Below are positions 7,668 to 17,048 of a DNA stretch of 39,941 nucleotides, one piece after another (within the stretch, counting starts at the first letter, position 1; the number at the start of each line of letters is the position of its first letter). Origin of the DNA: a virus; IMG/VR virus record IMGVR_UViG_3300009643_000013, positions 1 to 39,941 of that record; one strand, 5' to 3'. The position numbers and the translations under genes were made by a program. The notes below the pieces were generated by a model. It did not search any database. It was not told where the DNA came from and saw only the letters and a program-made list of their open reading frames with translations.

Positions 7668-9143
7668 TCATTTATGTGTAAGCAACTGATAACCAAGCCC
7701 ACCAGTAGCACCAATACCAAGCACTCCAGCACCTCTTTTTAAATATTTTGGCAATAATTGGTTTATCTCGATCTCTGGATATTTATTTCCAAAATGCGCT
7801 CTAAAAGTACTATCGCCGTGAGCCTTCTTGAGAAAATCTTCTGCTGTTAATGTAGGAATCCCTATTGATTTTTTACCTTTAGTTTCCCCTAAATAATTTT
7901 TAATCAAAGGATGATTATACTTTAAAACCTTATCTGCATAAGTTTTATTTACTTCCTTAAAGGCACCAAACTCTGAGTGTAGCCCAGCTTCTTTTAATGC
8001 TTTCGACATAGCGCTTTGAACTTTAATCCTTCCTTTTTTTAGTTTATTTAATTGGTTTGATACTTTAGTGGTTTGCCGCAACCCTTCCAATCGGCCGATA
8101 GCATCATCTAAATCCTTTTTTATATTATGAGCATTACCAAAACTTTGATCGCCAGGAGTTATAGATTTTAATTTATCGCCATTTGGTAATATTATTTTTG
8201 ATTCTTTAACTTTAGGTAAAGCATTTTTAAGCGTTTCTTTTTCAGCGGAATTCATGGCCCCTAATAAGCCTTTAGATTTTATTTTAGATAAATCTACCTT
8301 GACCTTAGCCTTGTCGGCAGCCCTTGTTACCCTGTCGTACACTTCTTTTGCTGCATCCTTGGCAGCTTTTCTGTCTACCTTAGCTATTTTATCAGCTATT
8401 TCTTTAGTACCACCTTTAGGAAATGCTTTAGGAAGATTTGCTGCCCACTTACTAAGTTTTGATAGTTGTTTTCCACCATATTGAAGTCCACTAAAAATTC
8501 CCCCAGCAATTGCACCACCGGCGGTTTTTTTCCCTGAATTTTCTAGCCTAGATTCGCCTTCATTAACATAATCTGTAACACCTTCTATACCACCTGTTAA
8601 TCCACCAGTAACGATATTTTTTGCTAAATTACTATTTAACAGCCATTTTGGAATACCTGCAAGAGTTTTTGCTGGAATGTTTCCTGCTAATGCTCCTACA
8701 GGTTTTTTCAGTGCTATAGCTGCTAATATATCTCTATTAACTTTACCTATAAGTTCTCCTCCATTTGTTATAAGGGGATAATCTTCTTCTGCCAATTTAA
8801 GACTTGCTTCTCGTTCCCTTGCTCGTTCTTTAGACCAATCAGACACGCCTTGTCCTAAATAACCGCTTTCTAATAAAGGCTGCAATGCTCCGTGTATTGG
8901 CGTTTCGTAAACTGCTCTTTGGCTGGTTAGACCAGCCAATAACGCTTTTAATAATGGATTACCAACAGAATCGTTATTAATTTGTGGCTCCTCAGCATCA
9001 GGATATTGATTAAATTCATCAGCATCAGGAAAGCTATCCCATTCATTAGTAGAATTTTCACTAGCATCAGGGAAGCTGTCCCATTCATTAGTAGAATTTT
9101 CACTAGCATCAGGGAAGCTGTCCCATTCTGAATCGTTTACCAT
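7668..9143 (-). CDS. Ejection (internal virion) protein, P22 gp16-like by position
   Basis: A 491-residue protein. Residues 1-45 hold three tandem EWDSFPDA units, then a basic, Lys/Ala-rich body with several Gly-rich stretches (TGGLTGGIEGV, AGGAIAGGIFSGLQYGG) that could insert into membrane. It ends with another short hydrophobic stretch. It is the third of three consecutive genes after the gp10-like gene, matching the P22 order gp7, gp20, gp16 of proteins ejected with the DNA into the cell. Sequence similarity to gp16 itself is not evident, so the assignment rests on order, composition and length (P22 gp16 is about 610 residues). Confidence 0.65.
   Translation of the reverse strand: MVNDSEWDSFPDASENSTNEWDSFPDASENSTNEWDSFPDADEFNQYPDAEEPQINNDSVGNPLLKALLAGLTSQRAVYETPIHGALQPLLESGYLGQGVSDWSKERAREREASLKLAEEDYPLITNGGELIGKVNRDILAAIALKKPVGALAGNIPAKTLAGIPKWLLNSNLAKNIVTGGLTGGIEGVTDYVNEGESRLENSGKKTAGGAIAGGIFSGLQYGGKQLSKLSKWAANLPKAFPKGGTKEIADKIAKVDRKAAKDAAKEVYDRVTRAADKAKVKVDLSKIKSKGLLGAMNSAEKETLKNALPKVKESKIILPNGDKLKSITPGDQSFGNAHNIKKDLDDAIGRLEGLRQTTKVSNQLNKLKKGRIKVQSAMSKALKEAGLHSEFGAFKEVNKTYADKVLKYNHPLIKNYLGETKGKKSIGIPTLTAEDFLKKAHGDSTFRAHFGNKYPEIEINQLLPKYLKRGAGVLGIGATGGLGYQLLTHK
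9021..9129. repeat. 42-bp tandem repeat inside ejection-protein gene
   Basis: Two full copies and one partial copy of a 42-bp unit beginning AGCATCAGGGAAGCTGTCCC. The two full copies differ by two bases. The unit encodes 14 residues including EWDSFPDA at the protein N-terminus. The near identity suggests recent in-frame expansion. Confidence 0.85.
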
Positions 9144-9152
9144 AAATAACCC

Positions 9153-10181
9153 TTATTTAACTAATTCATAACCTGGTTGGCTTAAATACTTTTTTGCCTT
9201 ATCTGCAGGAACATCCTTTGTTTTTCCATTAAATCTAATTTTAACTATGCCATTCTGAGCATTGTTAGGAGCAGCATTATTCGTTGGTTGTTGTTCCCCA
9301 TTTCCTGTTGTGGCAGCATCTCTTAATCCCTCAAGATCGAGGTATACCGGAAATTGATTCTCTAGGCCTTTTAGTAATAATTCCTTTGCTGGTTTAGCAT
9401 AAGAAATTTGTTTTTTAAGGGAATTTAAGACATAGGCATTCGTTGCTTTTGGACTAAGCCTACTTGCTTTCGTTGATTGTAACATCCTCATCTTAGCATC
9501 AGTCATCCTGCTTTGACCGCCATATTCCTGTGCCATTTTCATCATTATATTATTGGTTAATTTTTCAAATGTGGTAAGCGCCGCTAGTCCTTTTTTATTG
9601 CCATTAAACTTTCTAAATAACTGAGTTATAATCCCTGGATCTTTACCTACTAATATGTTATTAAAATCCTCGCTCATATCAGGATTATCGTTAAGTAGCT
9701 TCTCGGCCTCATTAATCTCTTTTTCTACATCTACCAAATTATTTACTTCTTTAAGATGATTTCTCATACCTGTTGTTACAGCATTTTGTTCGTTTGCAGG
9801 AAGACTTTTTAAAGAGTTCGGGTAATATTTTTTACCATATAGAGTGACGGGCTGACCTTGAAATGGAGCATTTTTTGCCTGCTCAGTATTTCCTTGTTGG
9901 TTTAAGTAAAAAGCATGGGCTATTTTTTGTCGTACATCGGCCTGTTCTTGTTGCTCTGCATATCTAGCCTTAGCTTCTTGAATAGCATTAGCAAATTTAA
10001 ATTTATCAGGAGCGTATTGAGCCTCAGCGCCCAAAATAGTATTTTGATGCCCTAAGCCTTCATTCTTTATTCTTCTATCTTCGGAATCCTCACTAGTTTT
10101 GAGTCCAGCTAAAATATCAGAAAATCTACTTCCTAGCTTCATAGGCTCTATGTTTGCAAAATTAAATGTTTGTATTGGCAT
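9153..10181 (-). CDS. Ejection-type internal virion protein, P22 gp20-like by position
   Basis: A 342-residue protein rich in Lys, Gln, Asn and Ala with long predicted helices and no membrane segment. It begins MPIQTFNFANIEPMKLGSRF, has a central region with many charged residues (QEYGGQSRMTDAKMRML), and ends with a small basic domain (IVKIRFNGKTKDVPADKA). It lies between the 266-aa gp7-like gene and the 491-aa protein with gaps of about ten bases, so all three are translated from one transcript. The family is not recognised by sequence. Position in a P22-type gene order supports a role in DNA ejection. Confidence 0.6.
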   Translation of the reverse strand: MPIQTFNFANIEPMKLGSRFSDILAGLKTSEDSEDRRIKNEGLGHQNTILGAEAQYAPDKFKFANAIQEAKARYAEQQEQADVRQKIAHAFYLNQQGNTEQAKNAPFQGQPVTLYGKKYYPNSLKSLPANEQNAVTTGMRNHLKEVNNLVDVEKEINEAEKLLNDNPDMSEDFNNILVGKDPGIITQLFRKFNGNKKGLAALTTFEKLTNNIMMKMAQEYGGQSRMTDAKMRMLQSTKASRLSPKATNAYVLNSLKKQISYAKPAKELLLKGLENQFPVYLDLEGLRDAATTGNGEQQPTNNAAPNNAQNGIVKIRFNGKTKDVPADKAKKYLSQPGYELVK

Positions 10182-10191
10182 CGCTTATCCC

Positions 10192-10992
10192 TTAGAAAAA
10201 TGAACCTATTTTAGAACTGAAAGTATCAAACATACTTTTTCCGTTGGCGCCCCTATCAAATAATTTAGAAAATAATGCGCTCCTGTCGTTATTATCTTCT
10301 CGCCTATCTAATCTACGTTGGCGCTGATTAGCAAAATCAAAAGTTGCTTGTTGTCCTAAATTTGAGCCCAATATATTAGCTAAATCAGAGGATGCATTAA
10401 ATCCAGTACCAGCCATACCGCCTAAAGCACTGGCGCGTCCAGCTAATCTTCTTTCTTCACCAGCCAACCCAGCATTTTGAGTTCCCATAATTCTTGATAA
10501 GTACTCGCCCATATCAGAACCTAAGAGATCGCGAACAAGTTCTGCTTGTTGTCCTTGATCGTATTGAGTACCTGCAAAACCGCCCGATGCTGCACTATTT
10601 CTAGCAGCTCCTAGCATTTGATTTTGTTTGTAATTATAGCCGCGCGATGGCTCGTAGCCTCTCATTAAGTTATTAACGAAAGCATTAGGATCGCGCGCCA
10701 TTTGGCTATATTCAGCGGGAAATTGATTTTGGTTAGTAGTAGATGTATTACTGTATTGATCGAGTAAGCTACTGTAGGCTTTCTTCCCTTCCTCGGTATA
10801 AGGATTTAAATAGCCCATAGCCATACCAGGAATTTGGTTTAAATAGCCCATTCCGGCATTACCACCACCGCCTCTACCACCTAATAGGCTCATGCCAGCC
10901 CCCAATGCAGCCCCCCAAGGACTACCGCCGCTTCCTATAAATCCCTTGCCAGCGCCACCTAAAGCTTTTCCTATACCACTAAAAAATCCCAT
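10192..10992 (-). CDS. DNA-transfer/ejection protein, P22 gp7-like
   Basis: A 266-residue protein whose first 60 residues are Gly- and Ala-rich (GIGKALGGAGKGF, GAALGAGMSLLGG), a pattern seen in many podophage DNA-transfer and internal virion proteins that enter the membrane. The rest is rich in Asn, Gln and Arg and helical. It ends in FFSKIG-like hydrophobic residues. It is the first of three ejection-type genes downstream of the neck genes, as gp7 is in P22. The start at ATG 10992 follows an AAGGAGC ribosome site. The role is inferred from composition and order. Confidence 0.65.
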   Translation of the reverse strand: MGFFSGIGKALGGAGKGFIGSGGSPWGAALGAGMSLLGGRGGGGNAGMGYLNQIPGMAMGYLNPYTEEGKKAYSSLLDQYSNTSTTNQNQFPAEYSQMARDPNAFVNNLMRGYEPSRGYNYKQNQMLGAARNSAASGGFAGTQYDQGQQAELVRDLLGSDMGEYLSRIMGTQNAGLAGEERRLAGRASALGGMAGTGFNASSDLANILGSNLGQQATFDFANQRQRRLDRREDNNDRSALFSKLFDRGANGKSMFDTFSSKIGSFF

Positions 10993-11004
10993 TACCTATG
11001 CTCC

Positions 11005-11253
11005 TTATGGATACGAAGTAGTTGTAAATTTTACTAAACTACCATTAACTTTTCCAACAAATGTAGATGGCGTACTATCAGTTACATACCATAATGTACC
11101 ATCTGGCATCTGTGATTCAATTATAGCTAAGTTTACCATCGTTATCTGTGGCACAACCCAGCCATTATCACTTAAATTATCTCTTAAAGTTTGGTTTAAC
11201 TCTTGGTTATAATTTTCGTGATCAATGCCTTGTAAATATGTTGGTAAGTCCAT
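11005..11253 (-). CDS. Small conserved-position virion protein (82 aa)
   Basis: An 82-residue protein starting MDLPTYLQGIDHENYNQELN and ending in a small beta-rich part (LWYVTDSTPSTFVGKVNGSL). It overlaps the stop of the gp10-like gene by one base and precedes the ejection genes. In P22 this interval holds gp26 and gp14, but the short length does not match the gp26 needle and I do not recognise the family. A minor tail or assembly protein is plausible from position. Confidence 0.55.
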   Translation of the reverse strand: MDLPTYLQGIDHENYNQELNQTLRDNLSDNGWVVPQITMVNLAIIESQMPDGTLWYVTDSTPSTFVGKVNGSLVKFTTTSYP

Positions 11254-12872
11254 TAATATAGCTCCACCATTCCATTATTAGCTACAAACCGACTTAAACC
11301 CCAAAATCTTAGTTTTAAAGTTAAACTATTACATGCCCCTAAATTTTCCCAGTTAAGAATGTTTTGACGCATCCCTATTGGGTTTAAATTTCTAGATACT
11401 GTATTACTCCAAGTAATTCCACTATCTCTTGAAACTGTTAAATCAACTCTTGGCTGATATGGAATTGTTATTGATGCTATATCTAAAGAATCCTCATCTG
11501 CCATTGGTTGCCCAGCTTCTGTGTAGATAGTATCATCAGGAGGGTTAAATAAATCTTCCGTTATTAATAAATCCTGCCCAGGGCTATTTATTGATAACCC
11601 TGTAACGTTTTTATCGTTACCTTGCTCAAGTGTGAATACAAAAGTATTTGGTCTAAATTGGCTACTGTCATCTGCTCTAATGGTGTCGCAAATCCTTATT
11701 CTTTGGATTTCATGTATTAAAGTTGGATCTGGTATGGCATTCGGTAAGTTTTCGTTGTAAGTTGTTAAATCAGTAGATGATAAATATAAATCCCCGTCAT
11801 TTAAAGAAATAAAATAAGTCTGTCCATTAAAATAAGCATAATTTTTGGCTGGATGATAATTTAAATCCCAATCACTAAGATTAAAAAACATCTCAGTCGT
11901 ACAATCATAAAGGATGGTTAGATTATCTGCTGGATTATAAAATGTTAATTGATAAAATAAATGACCATCTTGTCTATAAAACATTGCTGTTGATTGTGCT
12001 GGATATTGAATATGAGACAATTGATGATCGATACCATCTGTTGATATTGGCTTAAATTCTTGCCCATTATACACCATAATAGTAGGGGCGTTATTTTCAT
12101 TTATAGCTAGCCATGCTATAAATTTATCTGAAGATGCAATAGTTGAAACAGAAGCGCAGCCATAATCTACGCTTACGTTTTGATTTCTTCTATAGTTTTG
12201 TAATCCCCCAATTTGCATCCATATTTCGCAAACTGATGTTCCCATAACTAAAACGTTAGCTGATTGAGCAGGAATTCTAACGACAGCAAGCGCATAATCA
12301 GGTTTGGTTTGTAAAGCAAATTGGCCAGTAGTTGCTTGTGTAATGGTTGTTGGAGTAGCATATTGATAAGCATACCATGCAGCACCATTAGTTGTTGCGT
12401 TGGCGTTCCCAAAAAGAAAATAGGTATTATGATAATCTACATAGCCAGGGACAAGATTACCTAAACCAGTTTGAACCGTTAAACTAGATCCTGGTAACGA
12501 ATAATTATAGATATAAGCATTTAATCCATCTACAATACAAATCTGTGAGTTTAGGTTTTCATCTATATATACAACACCTCTTTCAGTTCCCAGCATTCCT
12601 ACAAAAGTAGGAACAAGATGCTCATTTAATGAATAAACAAAACTGTCAACTACAACAATTAAACGATTACCGCGAATACTAGTGAAAATACCGCGACCTA
12701 ATCCTTCTGGAAGTAATTCATAAACCTTTTGATATCCAGCGGTGTTAACTAGCCATTTGTCGCTAATAAACATATTATAGGTTTTTTCACTTGAGATTTT
12801 CTTGTATCGACCGAAAGTTGAACCACCGACAACATTTACTTCTTCTCTTCGTGAGTTTGGCGTTTGTCTCAT
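11253..12872 (-). CDS. Tail accessory factor, P22 gp10-like (packaged DNA stabilisation)
   Basis: A 539-residue protein resembling the P22 gp10 tail-hub family, which closes the portal channel after packaging and joins the tail spike to the neck. It begins MRQTPNSRREEVNVVGGSTFGRY, contains EKTYNMFISDKWLVNTAGY and repeated beta-propeller-like blades such as RGNRLIVVVDSFVYSL, and ends with NNGMVELY. Length is close to gp10 (about 472) with extra material near residues 380-480. It follows the gp4-like gene by 20 bases. Its start is preceded by a weak ribosome site. Confidence 0.78.
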   Translation of the reverse strand: MRQTPNSRREEVNVVGGSTFGRYKKISSEKTYNMFISDKWLVNTAGYQKVYELLPEGLGRGIFTSIRGNRLIVVVDSFVYSLNEHLVPTFVGMLGTERGVVYIDENLNSQICIVDGLNAYIYNYSLPGSSLTVQTGLGNLVPGYVDYHNTYFLFGNANATTNGAAWYAYQYATPTTITQATTGQFALQTKPDYALAVVRIPAQSANVLVMGTSVCEIWMQIGGLQNYRRNQNVSVDYGCASVSTIASSDKFIAWLAINENNAPTIMVYNGQEFKPISTDGIDHQLSHIQYPAQSTAMFYRQDGHLFYQLTFYNPADNLTILYDCTTEMFFNLSDWDLNYHPAKNYAYFNGQTYFISLNDGDLYLSSTDLTTYNENLPNAIPDPTLIHEIQRIRICDTIRADDSSQFRPNTFVFTLEQGNDKNVTGLSINSPGQDLLITEDLFNPPDDTIYTEAGQPMADEDSLDIASITIPYQPRVDLTVSRDSGITWSNTVSRNLNPIGMRQNILNWENLGACNSLTLKLRFWGLSRFVANNGMVELY

Positions 12873-12892
12873 TTATGGCACAATCCTATAAA

Positions 12893-13609
12893 TTAATCGG
12901 TAGTCCACCCGTGTCCTAAATTTACTTGAGCGTAATTAATGCTTTGGTTTGGGGTTAATGTCGATATTTTATTAATTCTTAAGTCCATTGGGCTAGATCT
13001 TTTAGATATCATTTGCTGATATTGTAGTAGTTGTTTAGTTAATGATGGAGAAGGTGCAAAGTTGTAGGCCGTACACAATCTATCTGCTAATCTATATTGC
13101 AAATAGTTAATGTAGTACTGATCAAGTATTAACGATAAGTCTTGATTAATAGTTACCGTTTGCAATCTAAATCTACCCGTTAATTGCATTGGGTATGCAG
13201 TGTCTGGAAAGAAATAGATAAATAAATTACAACCGCCTAAACAGCGTTCGCAATGCCAATTATACGGCAATGATTCAACATTTTCTGCCCTTGCTGCACC
13301 AAAATATAAATCCTGTGATTCTTTCCTCATTTGATACCGAATGGTATTAATAAAGAACGTTAAAGTTTCTGGGTCAGATAGGTTTGGGATAAAATACATT
13401 TCTTGTCCAGGCACTGCATTAAAGTCATATGATGTCGTAAAATAAGGAATCATATCTTCCTCAATTGCAGTATCGGATAAGATTTCGTTTAGTTTTAAAA
13501 ACCCTGTTTGTTCCTGGTCACCCGCCACTGTTTGGAAATTGCGTGATACGATTCCCGAGGTATAAAATGCCTCAGAAATTAGCAATGTGACGGGATAAGC
13601 CATGGACAA
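12893..13609 (-). CDS. Tail accessory factor, P22 gp4-like head completion protein
   Basis: A 238-residue protein. Residues 1-30 (SEAFYTSGIVSRNFQTVAG) and the motif GFLKLNEILSD match P22 gp4-type packaged-DNA stabilisation proteins, which bind the portal ring and start tail assembly. FIPNLSDPETLTFFIN and the later LQYRLADRLCTAYNF helix are also typical. Length is somewhat greater than gp4 (166 residues). It sits between the 246-aa capsid-region gene and the gp10-like gene, as expected. A CERCLGGC cluster near residue 120 could bind metal and is unusual. Confidence 0.75.
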   Translation of the reverse strand: MSMAYPVTLLISEAFYTSGIVSRNFQTVAGDQEQTGFLKLNEILSDTAIEEDMIPYFTTSYDFNAVPGQEMYFIPNLSDPETLTFFINTIRYQMRKESQDLYFGAARAENVESLPYNWHCERCLGGCNLFIYFFPDTAYPMQLTGRFRLQTVTINQDLSLILDQYYINYLQYRLADRLCTAYNFAPSPSLTKQLLQYQQMISKRSSPMDLRINKISTLTPNQSINYAQVNLGHGWTTD

Positions 13610-13616
13610 GTGCTCC

Positions 13617-14357
13617 TTATAATTGATCTACGTAGCCAAATACAGAAACTGCTAATGAAGCAGAGCCATTTGATACTAAGTAATCAACGCCAGTTGTGCT
13701 TGATATAGTCGAGCAAGGACAAACTAAAGATGTACTAGTAACAGTGCTAGCAGGAGATGACGTAATAACCTGTCCAGCTGCTGAGCTTGAACCGCTAGCT
13801 TTAAAAGCAGCAGTACGAGTACCACCAGCATCAGCTGTTAAAACTGATTCTAGTATTACTGAGTTTGCAGTACTTGGTACCATTGCTGAAACATTAACTA
13901 GAGCAAATGCAGTAGATTGACCAACAGTTACAGCAGTTGCAATGGCAGCCGCATACCACATAGTACGACCAGATTGGCTAAAGTCTAGAATTGCAGCAGC
14001 ACCACTAGTTAAAACGCATCCAATACGGCGGAACATATCATAACCAGCAGGTAGTGTTGGAGCGCTAAAGCTAGCTGATAAAAGACCAGCAGTTGGATTA
14101 TAATCAGTAGAATCTCCTATTACGTAAACAGCATATAAAGTGCTATTACCTAAAGAGCCGACATCTAATCCGTTAGCTCCGTTAGCAGATGCAACGATAG
14201 TGGCTGCGCTTGATAAAACAATATCATTAACGTTAGTTGAATCGCGGAACTGTCCAGCTGCAATTGTAATGCTAGTGCCACTTACAAAGGAAAGCGCACC
14301 ACCTTGGACATAAAGGTTACCAAGGTTAACCATAGGGTAATTTGGTTGTATTGTCAT
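13617..14357 (-). CDS. Putative capsid decoration or structural protein (246 aa)
   Basis: A 246-residue protein that starts MTIQPNYPMVNLGNLYVQGG and is rich in Ala, Ser, Thr and Val with few charges, ending VSVFGYVDQL. Directly after the coat gene, this is the usual place for a capsid accessory or decoration protein. Base composition here is less AT-rich and the codon choice resembles the coat gene, consistent with high expression. No named family recognised. The ATG follows an AAGGAAG site. Confidence 0.6.
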   Translation of the reverse strand: MTIQPNYPMVNLGNLYVQGGALSFVSGTSITIAAGQFRDSTNVNDIVLSSAATIVASANGANGLDVGSLGNSTLYAVYVIGDSTDYNPTAGLLSASFSAPTLPAGYDMFRRIGCVLTSGAAAILDFSQSGRTMWYAAAIATAVTVGQSTAFALVNVSAMVPSTANSVILESVLTADAGGTRTAAFKASGSSSAAGQVITSSPASTVTSTSLVCPCSTISSTTGVDYLVSNGSASLAVSVFGYVDQL

Positions 14358-14411
14358 AACATTCTTCCTTTTAAATAAGGGGCATTTCTGCCCCTATTGT
14401 TAATCATCAGG

Positions 14412-15659
14412 TTATAGAGGGAATACTAATGCCATCGCATATTCTGATACAAGTGTACTACCCCATATTGCATCATGGATCATCCCCATCTGATTCTGTC
14501 CAAATAGAGTTCCGTAATACATACGCATTGACACACCTGTTTCTGGATCGTTTTCGTTTCCTGTAGGGAACGGTACTTGATCAGGCAATCTTGGCATTGC
14601 TAAGAACAATGGATCGCCAGCTGTTATCAACCCAGACCTGTGACTTGGTAATACCGATACTTGCATACCAGGTAATATTTGAGTGTTCAAGTTTTGAGCA
14701 TTAGTAGCAGATGCTTGTAATGCTGGGTAAATATTAACGGTTACCTGAGATCCAGAAGTGGATGCAGCAGCCGATGTAGCTTGAAATTGAACTGGGTTAG
14801 CAGATACCTTATGACCGATAAAGGTTCTGTAACGCAAGTTAGTATATCCAGATACACCATCGTTAAATTGGAATTTATCGTACTGTTGAACAGAGTTAGC
14901 ATCGTTTGCAGCATGAGTACCACTAAAGGTGATTGCTGTTACGGCGCCGTTAGCATCTAAAGTAGTTGATACTACTGTTAAAGTGCTTCCTTGTTGTCCT
15001 TCTGTTCCGGCTATATGAATTGGTAATAAGTTAGATTGGTACCAATCGCAATTAGAGAACTCTCCTAATTCCCACGAGTTCGCAATCTTGTTATTACGAT
15101 CCATTGCAAATTGGTTTAATCCAGTACCAACGATGTTAGGTACAACGGTATCGCCAATATATGCTTTAGCGCGGCCAGTAGCTGAACCATAGTTACGGTA
15201 TAATGCTAATGCATTAGCTAATTGAGTGTAACTATTAATTGGATTAACACCATCGCCAAAGAATCTGTAAGTATTAGTTACACAATTTTGTGCGACATTA
15301 GCTTCGATTTGGGCGCCAATTTCTTGAACAGCAGCTTTACCGAAACGTCCCATGTATTCCTCAACATTGAATATAAATTGTTGAGATGTGAATGCATAGC
15401 TAGTTGAAACTGATTGATCGCAAACCAAAGTTTGTATTCTTTGATCAGCTGGTTGAAAAGTTGCAACCAAAGAATTAGTAGTAGTCATTCTAGGAGGTAA
15501 ATCAAAGCCTACTGAATCCCCTAAGTTTCCTACTAATTTCTCGAAGTTTTTAAATTTAGTGTTCGAGGTAGAAATAAAGCAATTTAAGTTTTGTAGAAAC
15601 GCAAGTGAAGACATTTGGTATGTTTGCACTTGTTGTAATATATTTGTTGGTCCTGCCAT
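14412..15659 (-). CDS. Major capsid protein, P22 coat (gp5)-like
   Basis: The 415-residue protein matches the P22 coat family in length (430 for P22) and pattern: N-terminal helix (LQQVQTYQMSSLAFLQN), then GDSVGFDLPPRMT, TSYAFTSQQFIFNVEEY in the long helix/P-loop part of the HK97-type fold, and a large inserted beta domain in residues 220-330 (GSTLTVVS to VTVNIYPAL). The C-terminal part includes RLPDQVPFPTGN and ends ALVFPL. It is directly downstream of the scaffold gene, as in P22. Assembly into T=7 procapsids is the family behaviour. Confidence 0.88.
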   Translation of the reverse strand: MAGPTNILQQVQTYQMSSLAFLQNLNCFISTSNTKFKNFEKLVGNLGDSVGFDLPPRMTTTNSLVATFQPADQRIQTLVCDQSVSTSYAFTSQQFIFNVEEYMGRFGKAAVQEIGAQIEANVAQNCVTNTYRFFGDGVNPINSYTQLANALALYRNYGSATGRAKAYIGDTVVPNIVGTGLNQFAMDRNNKIANSWELGEFSNCDWYQSNLLPIHIAGTEGQQGSTLTVVSTTLDANGAVTAITFSGTHAANDANSVQQYDKFQFNDGVSGYTNLRYRTFIGHKVSANPVQFQATSAAASTSGSQVTVNIYPALQASATNAQNLNTQILPGMQVSVLPSHRSGLITAGDPLFLAMPRLPDQVPFPTGNENDPETGVSMRMYYGTLFGQNQMGMIHDAIWGSTLVSEYAMALVFPL

Positions 15660-15729
15660 GGTAAAATTTCCCTTTATCTAGAGTTAATCTAGGTATGTCC
15701 ATGGCAATATAGTTAGAGGTTAACGATCT

Positions 15730-16491
15730 TTAGCCTTTCAACCAAGGAGCGTTCTTAAAATCCTTCAACGTCATCTTGCCGCTATCCATACCGACCGAAG
15801 AAGATTTAAGTTTTGATAAAGGAGGAGGGGCACTAACATTGTTGGTTTTTGCTTCTAGATTCTGGCTTATCGATTTTGATAAACGTTCTAGCTGTTTTGT
15901 CGCCAATTTAGGCGAGGTCTTAGCTAGCGAATCTATTTCTAACAACTTCGATGGGTTATTAGCCAGTTCATACATAATCTCTGGCGTATTCTCCATTTGA
16001 GCTGCTAGCATCACAGCATTGGGAAATTTATCAGGTTCAAAATCGCCCATGACTTCGTTAAAGTCTTCAAATAGCTGAGAGCCTTTACCCATTTTAAGGT
16101 AGTACTGATCAGCAATTGTCTTTAACTCATCTTCCTGAGCTTTTCTCTCAACCTCATCACGATGCTTTTGCAAATCCTGCATGAACTTGTCGTATACTCG
16201 CCGTTCAATTTCGGAGGTATCGTTTTCGCCCGTAGCCGCTGGTTGTACAGCAGATTCAGCACGAATCTTTTCAAGTTCTGCCTGATGCTCGGCTTGCATC
16301 TGTTGACGCACGCGTTCAGCAACATGGGCTTTTTCCCGTTTAACAATGTCATTCACCTTGCTAACTGGTAGTGTCTTTTCAGGTTCACTTTCAGTAGCTG
16401 GCGCTTCGATCCCTGAAGCTTCTATATCATCCATAAACCCACTATTTCCCCGTGACGGTAAAATAACCTCATGCGCTGAGTTCGCGACCAT
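15730..16491 (-). CDS. Scaffolding protein
   Basis: A 253-residue, acidic, strongly helical protein with long charged stretches (REKAHVAERVRQQMQAEHQAELEKIRAE) typical of phage scaffolds, which are removed after procapsid assembly. Residues 30-200 are predicted coiled coil. The C-terminal tail is short and basic (MTLKDFKNAPWLKG), as needed for coat binding in P22 gp8. It lies immediately before the coat gene. The ATG at 16491 is followed upstream by the 190-bp regulatory region shared with the divergent DUF1640-VapD cassette. Confidence 0.8.
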   Translation of the reverse strand: MVANSAHEVILPSRGNSGFMDDIEASGIEAPATESEPEKTLPVSKVNDIVKREKAHVAERVRQQMQAEHQAELEKIRAESAVQPAATGENDTSEIERRVYDKFMQDLQKHRDEVERKAQEDELKTIADQYYLKMGKGSQLFEDFNEVMGDFEPDKFPNAVMLAAQMENTPEIMYELANNPSKLLEIDSLAKTSPKLATKQLERLSKSISQNLEAKTNNVSAPPPLSKLKSSSVGMDSGKMTLKDFKNAPWLKG

Positions 16492-16575
16492 TTATACCCG
16501 ATGGCTCGGTAGGAGCCTAAGTTTCTACATCCTGTATAAACCTAGTAATTTAACTCTAGTTCACGTTCTAGATTT

Positions 16576-16590
16576 GTGCAAATTTTGCAC
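16576..16590. promoter_or_regulatory. 15-bp palindrome GTGCAAA-T-TTTGCAC
   Basis: Perfect 7-bp arms around one central T, between the scaffold gene and the divergent DUF1640-VapD cassette. It differs by one symmetric base pair from the palindromes GTTCAAA-N-TTTGAAC at 32256 and 34166. A direct repeat ATTAGCCGTGA (16619-16629 and 16632-16642) lies close by. Both are candidate operators for one regulator. The region 16492-16756 otherwise holds the promoter at 16707. Confidence 0.45.
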
Positions 16591-16706
16591 AGTGTTTTGG
16601 GGATAACTGTAACTGTGAAATTAGCCGTGATATTAGCCGTGAAAGTATTTTTTTGTAGGGGCTTGTTATTTAATGTGATTTATGTTAGTCGCGGCAATTC
16701 TAGTGC

Positions 16707-16735
16707 TTGTTTATAGTTTGTTAGATAGGTATAAT
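16707..16735 (+). promoter_or_regulatory. Sigma-70-type promoter for DUF1640-VapD cassette
   Basis: TTGTTT at 16707-16712 and a perfect TATAAT at 16730-16735 are 17 bases apart. A GGGGGG ribosome site follows at about 16744 before the TTG start at 16757. The cassette therefore appears to have its own host-type promoter, opposite in direction to the surrounding late genes. Confidence 0.65.
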
Positions 16736-16756
16736 GTTAAAAAGGGGGGCAATAAA

Positions 16757-17038
16757 TTGGAACATATTAATACATTAAAATTTTTTGAAGAACTAAAAGC
16801 TGGGGGAGTTCCAGAGGAACAAGCCAGAACCCAAACCTATGCTTTAAATTCTGCATTAGATCATGTGGCTACAAAAGAAGATTTAACCAGCGTAAAAGAA
16901 GATTTAAACGGCGTAAAGGCAGACGTAAAAGAATTAAAGGCAGACGTAAAAGAAATAAAAGGCGACATCCGTAAATTTATGTGGGGTGGTCTCTTGGCTC
17001 TTGCTGGCGGAACAGTTAAAGTATTGTTTTTCCATTAA
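16757..17038 (+). CDS. DUF1640/CCDC90-like coiled-coil membrane protein, paralog D
   Basis: I place the start at TTG 16757, eight bases after a G-run ribosome site, because the protein then begins [21 protein letters not shown] like the other paralogs; an ATG frame from 16682 adds residues that overlap the promoter. The 93-residue product has the ATKEDL coiled coil, extended by regular seven-residue repeats ([19 protein letters not shown]), and a C-terminal hydrophobic segment. vapD follows after ten bases, so the two are one operon. The pairing with a known RNase toxin is the strongest hint that this family has a partner role with toxins. Confidence 0.78.
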   Translation: MEHINTLKFFEELKAGGVPEEQARTQTYALNSALDHVATKEDLTSVKEDLNGVKADVKELKADVKEIKGDIRKFMWGGLLALAGGTVKVLFFH

Positions 17039-17048
17039 GGACTTTAGT

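Noticed and set aside
10892-11212. Plus-strand frame rich in Pro across the gp7-like gene start
   Set aside because: Antisense to Gly-rich codons, no ribosome site; crosses two well-supported minus-strand genes.
16682-16757. Longer ATG start for paralog D
   Set aside because: The added residues overlap the promoter boxes at 16707-16735 and do not match other paralogs; TTG 16757 has a strong ribosome site.
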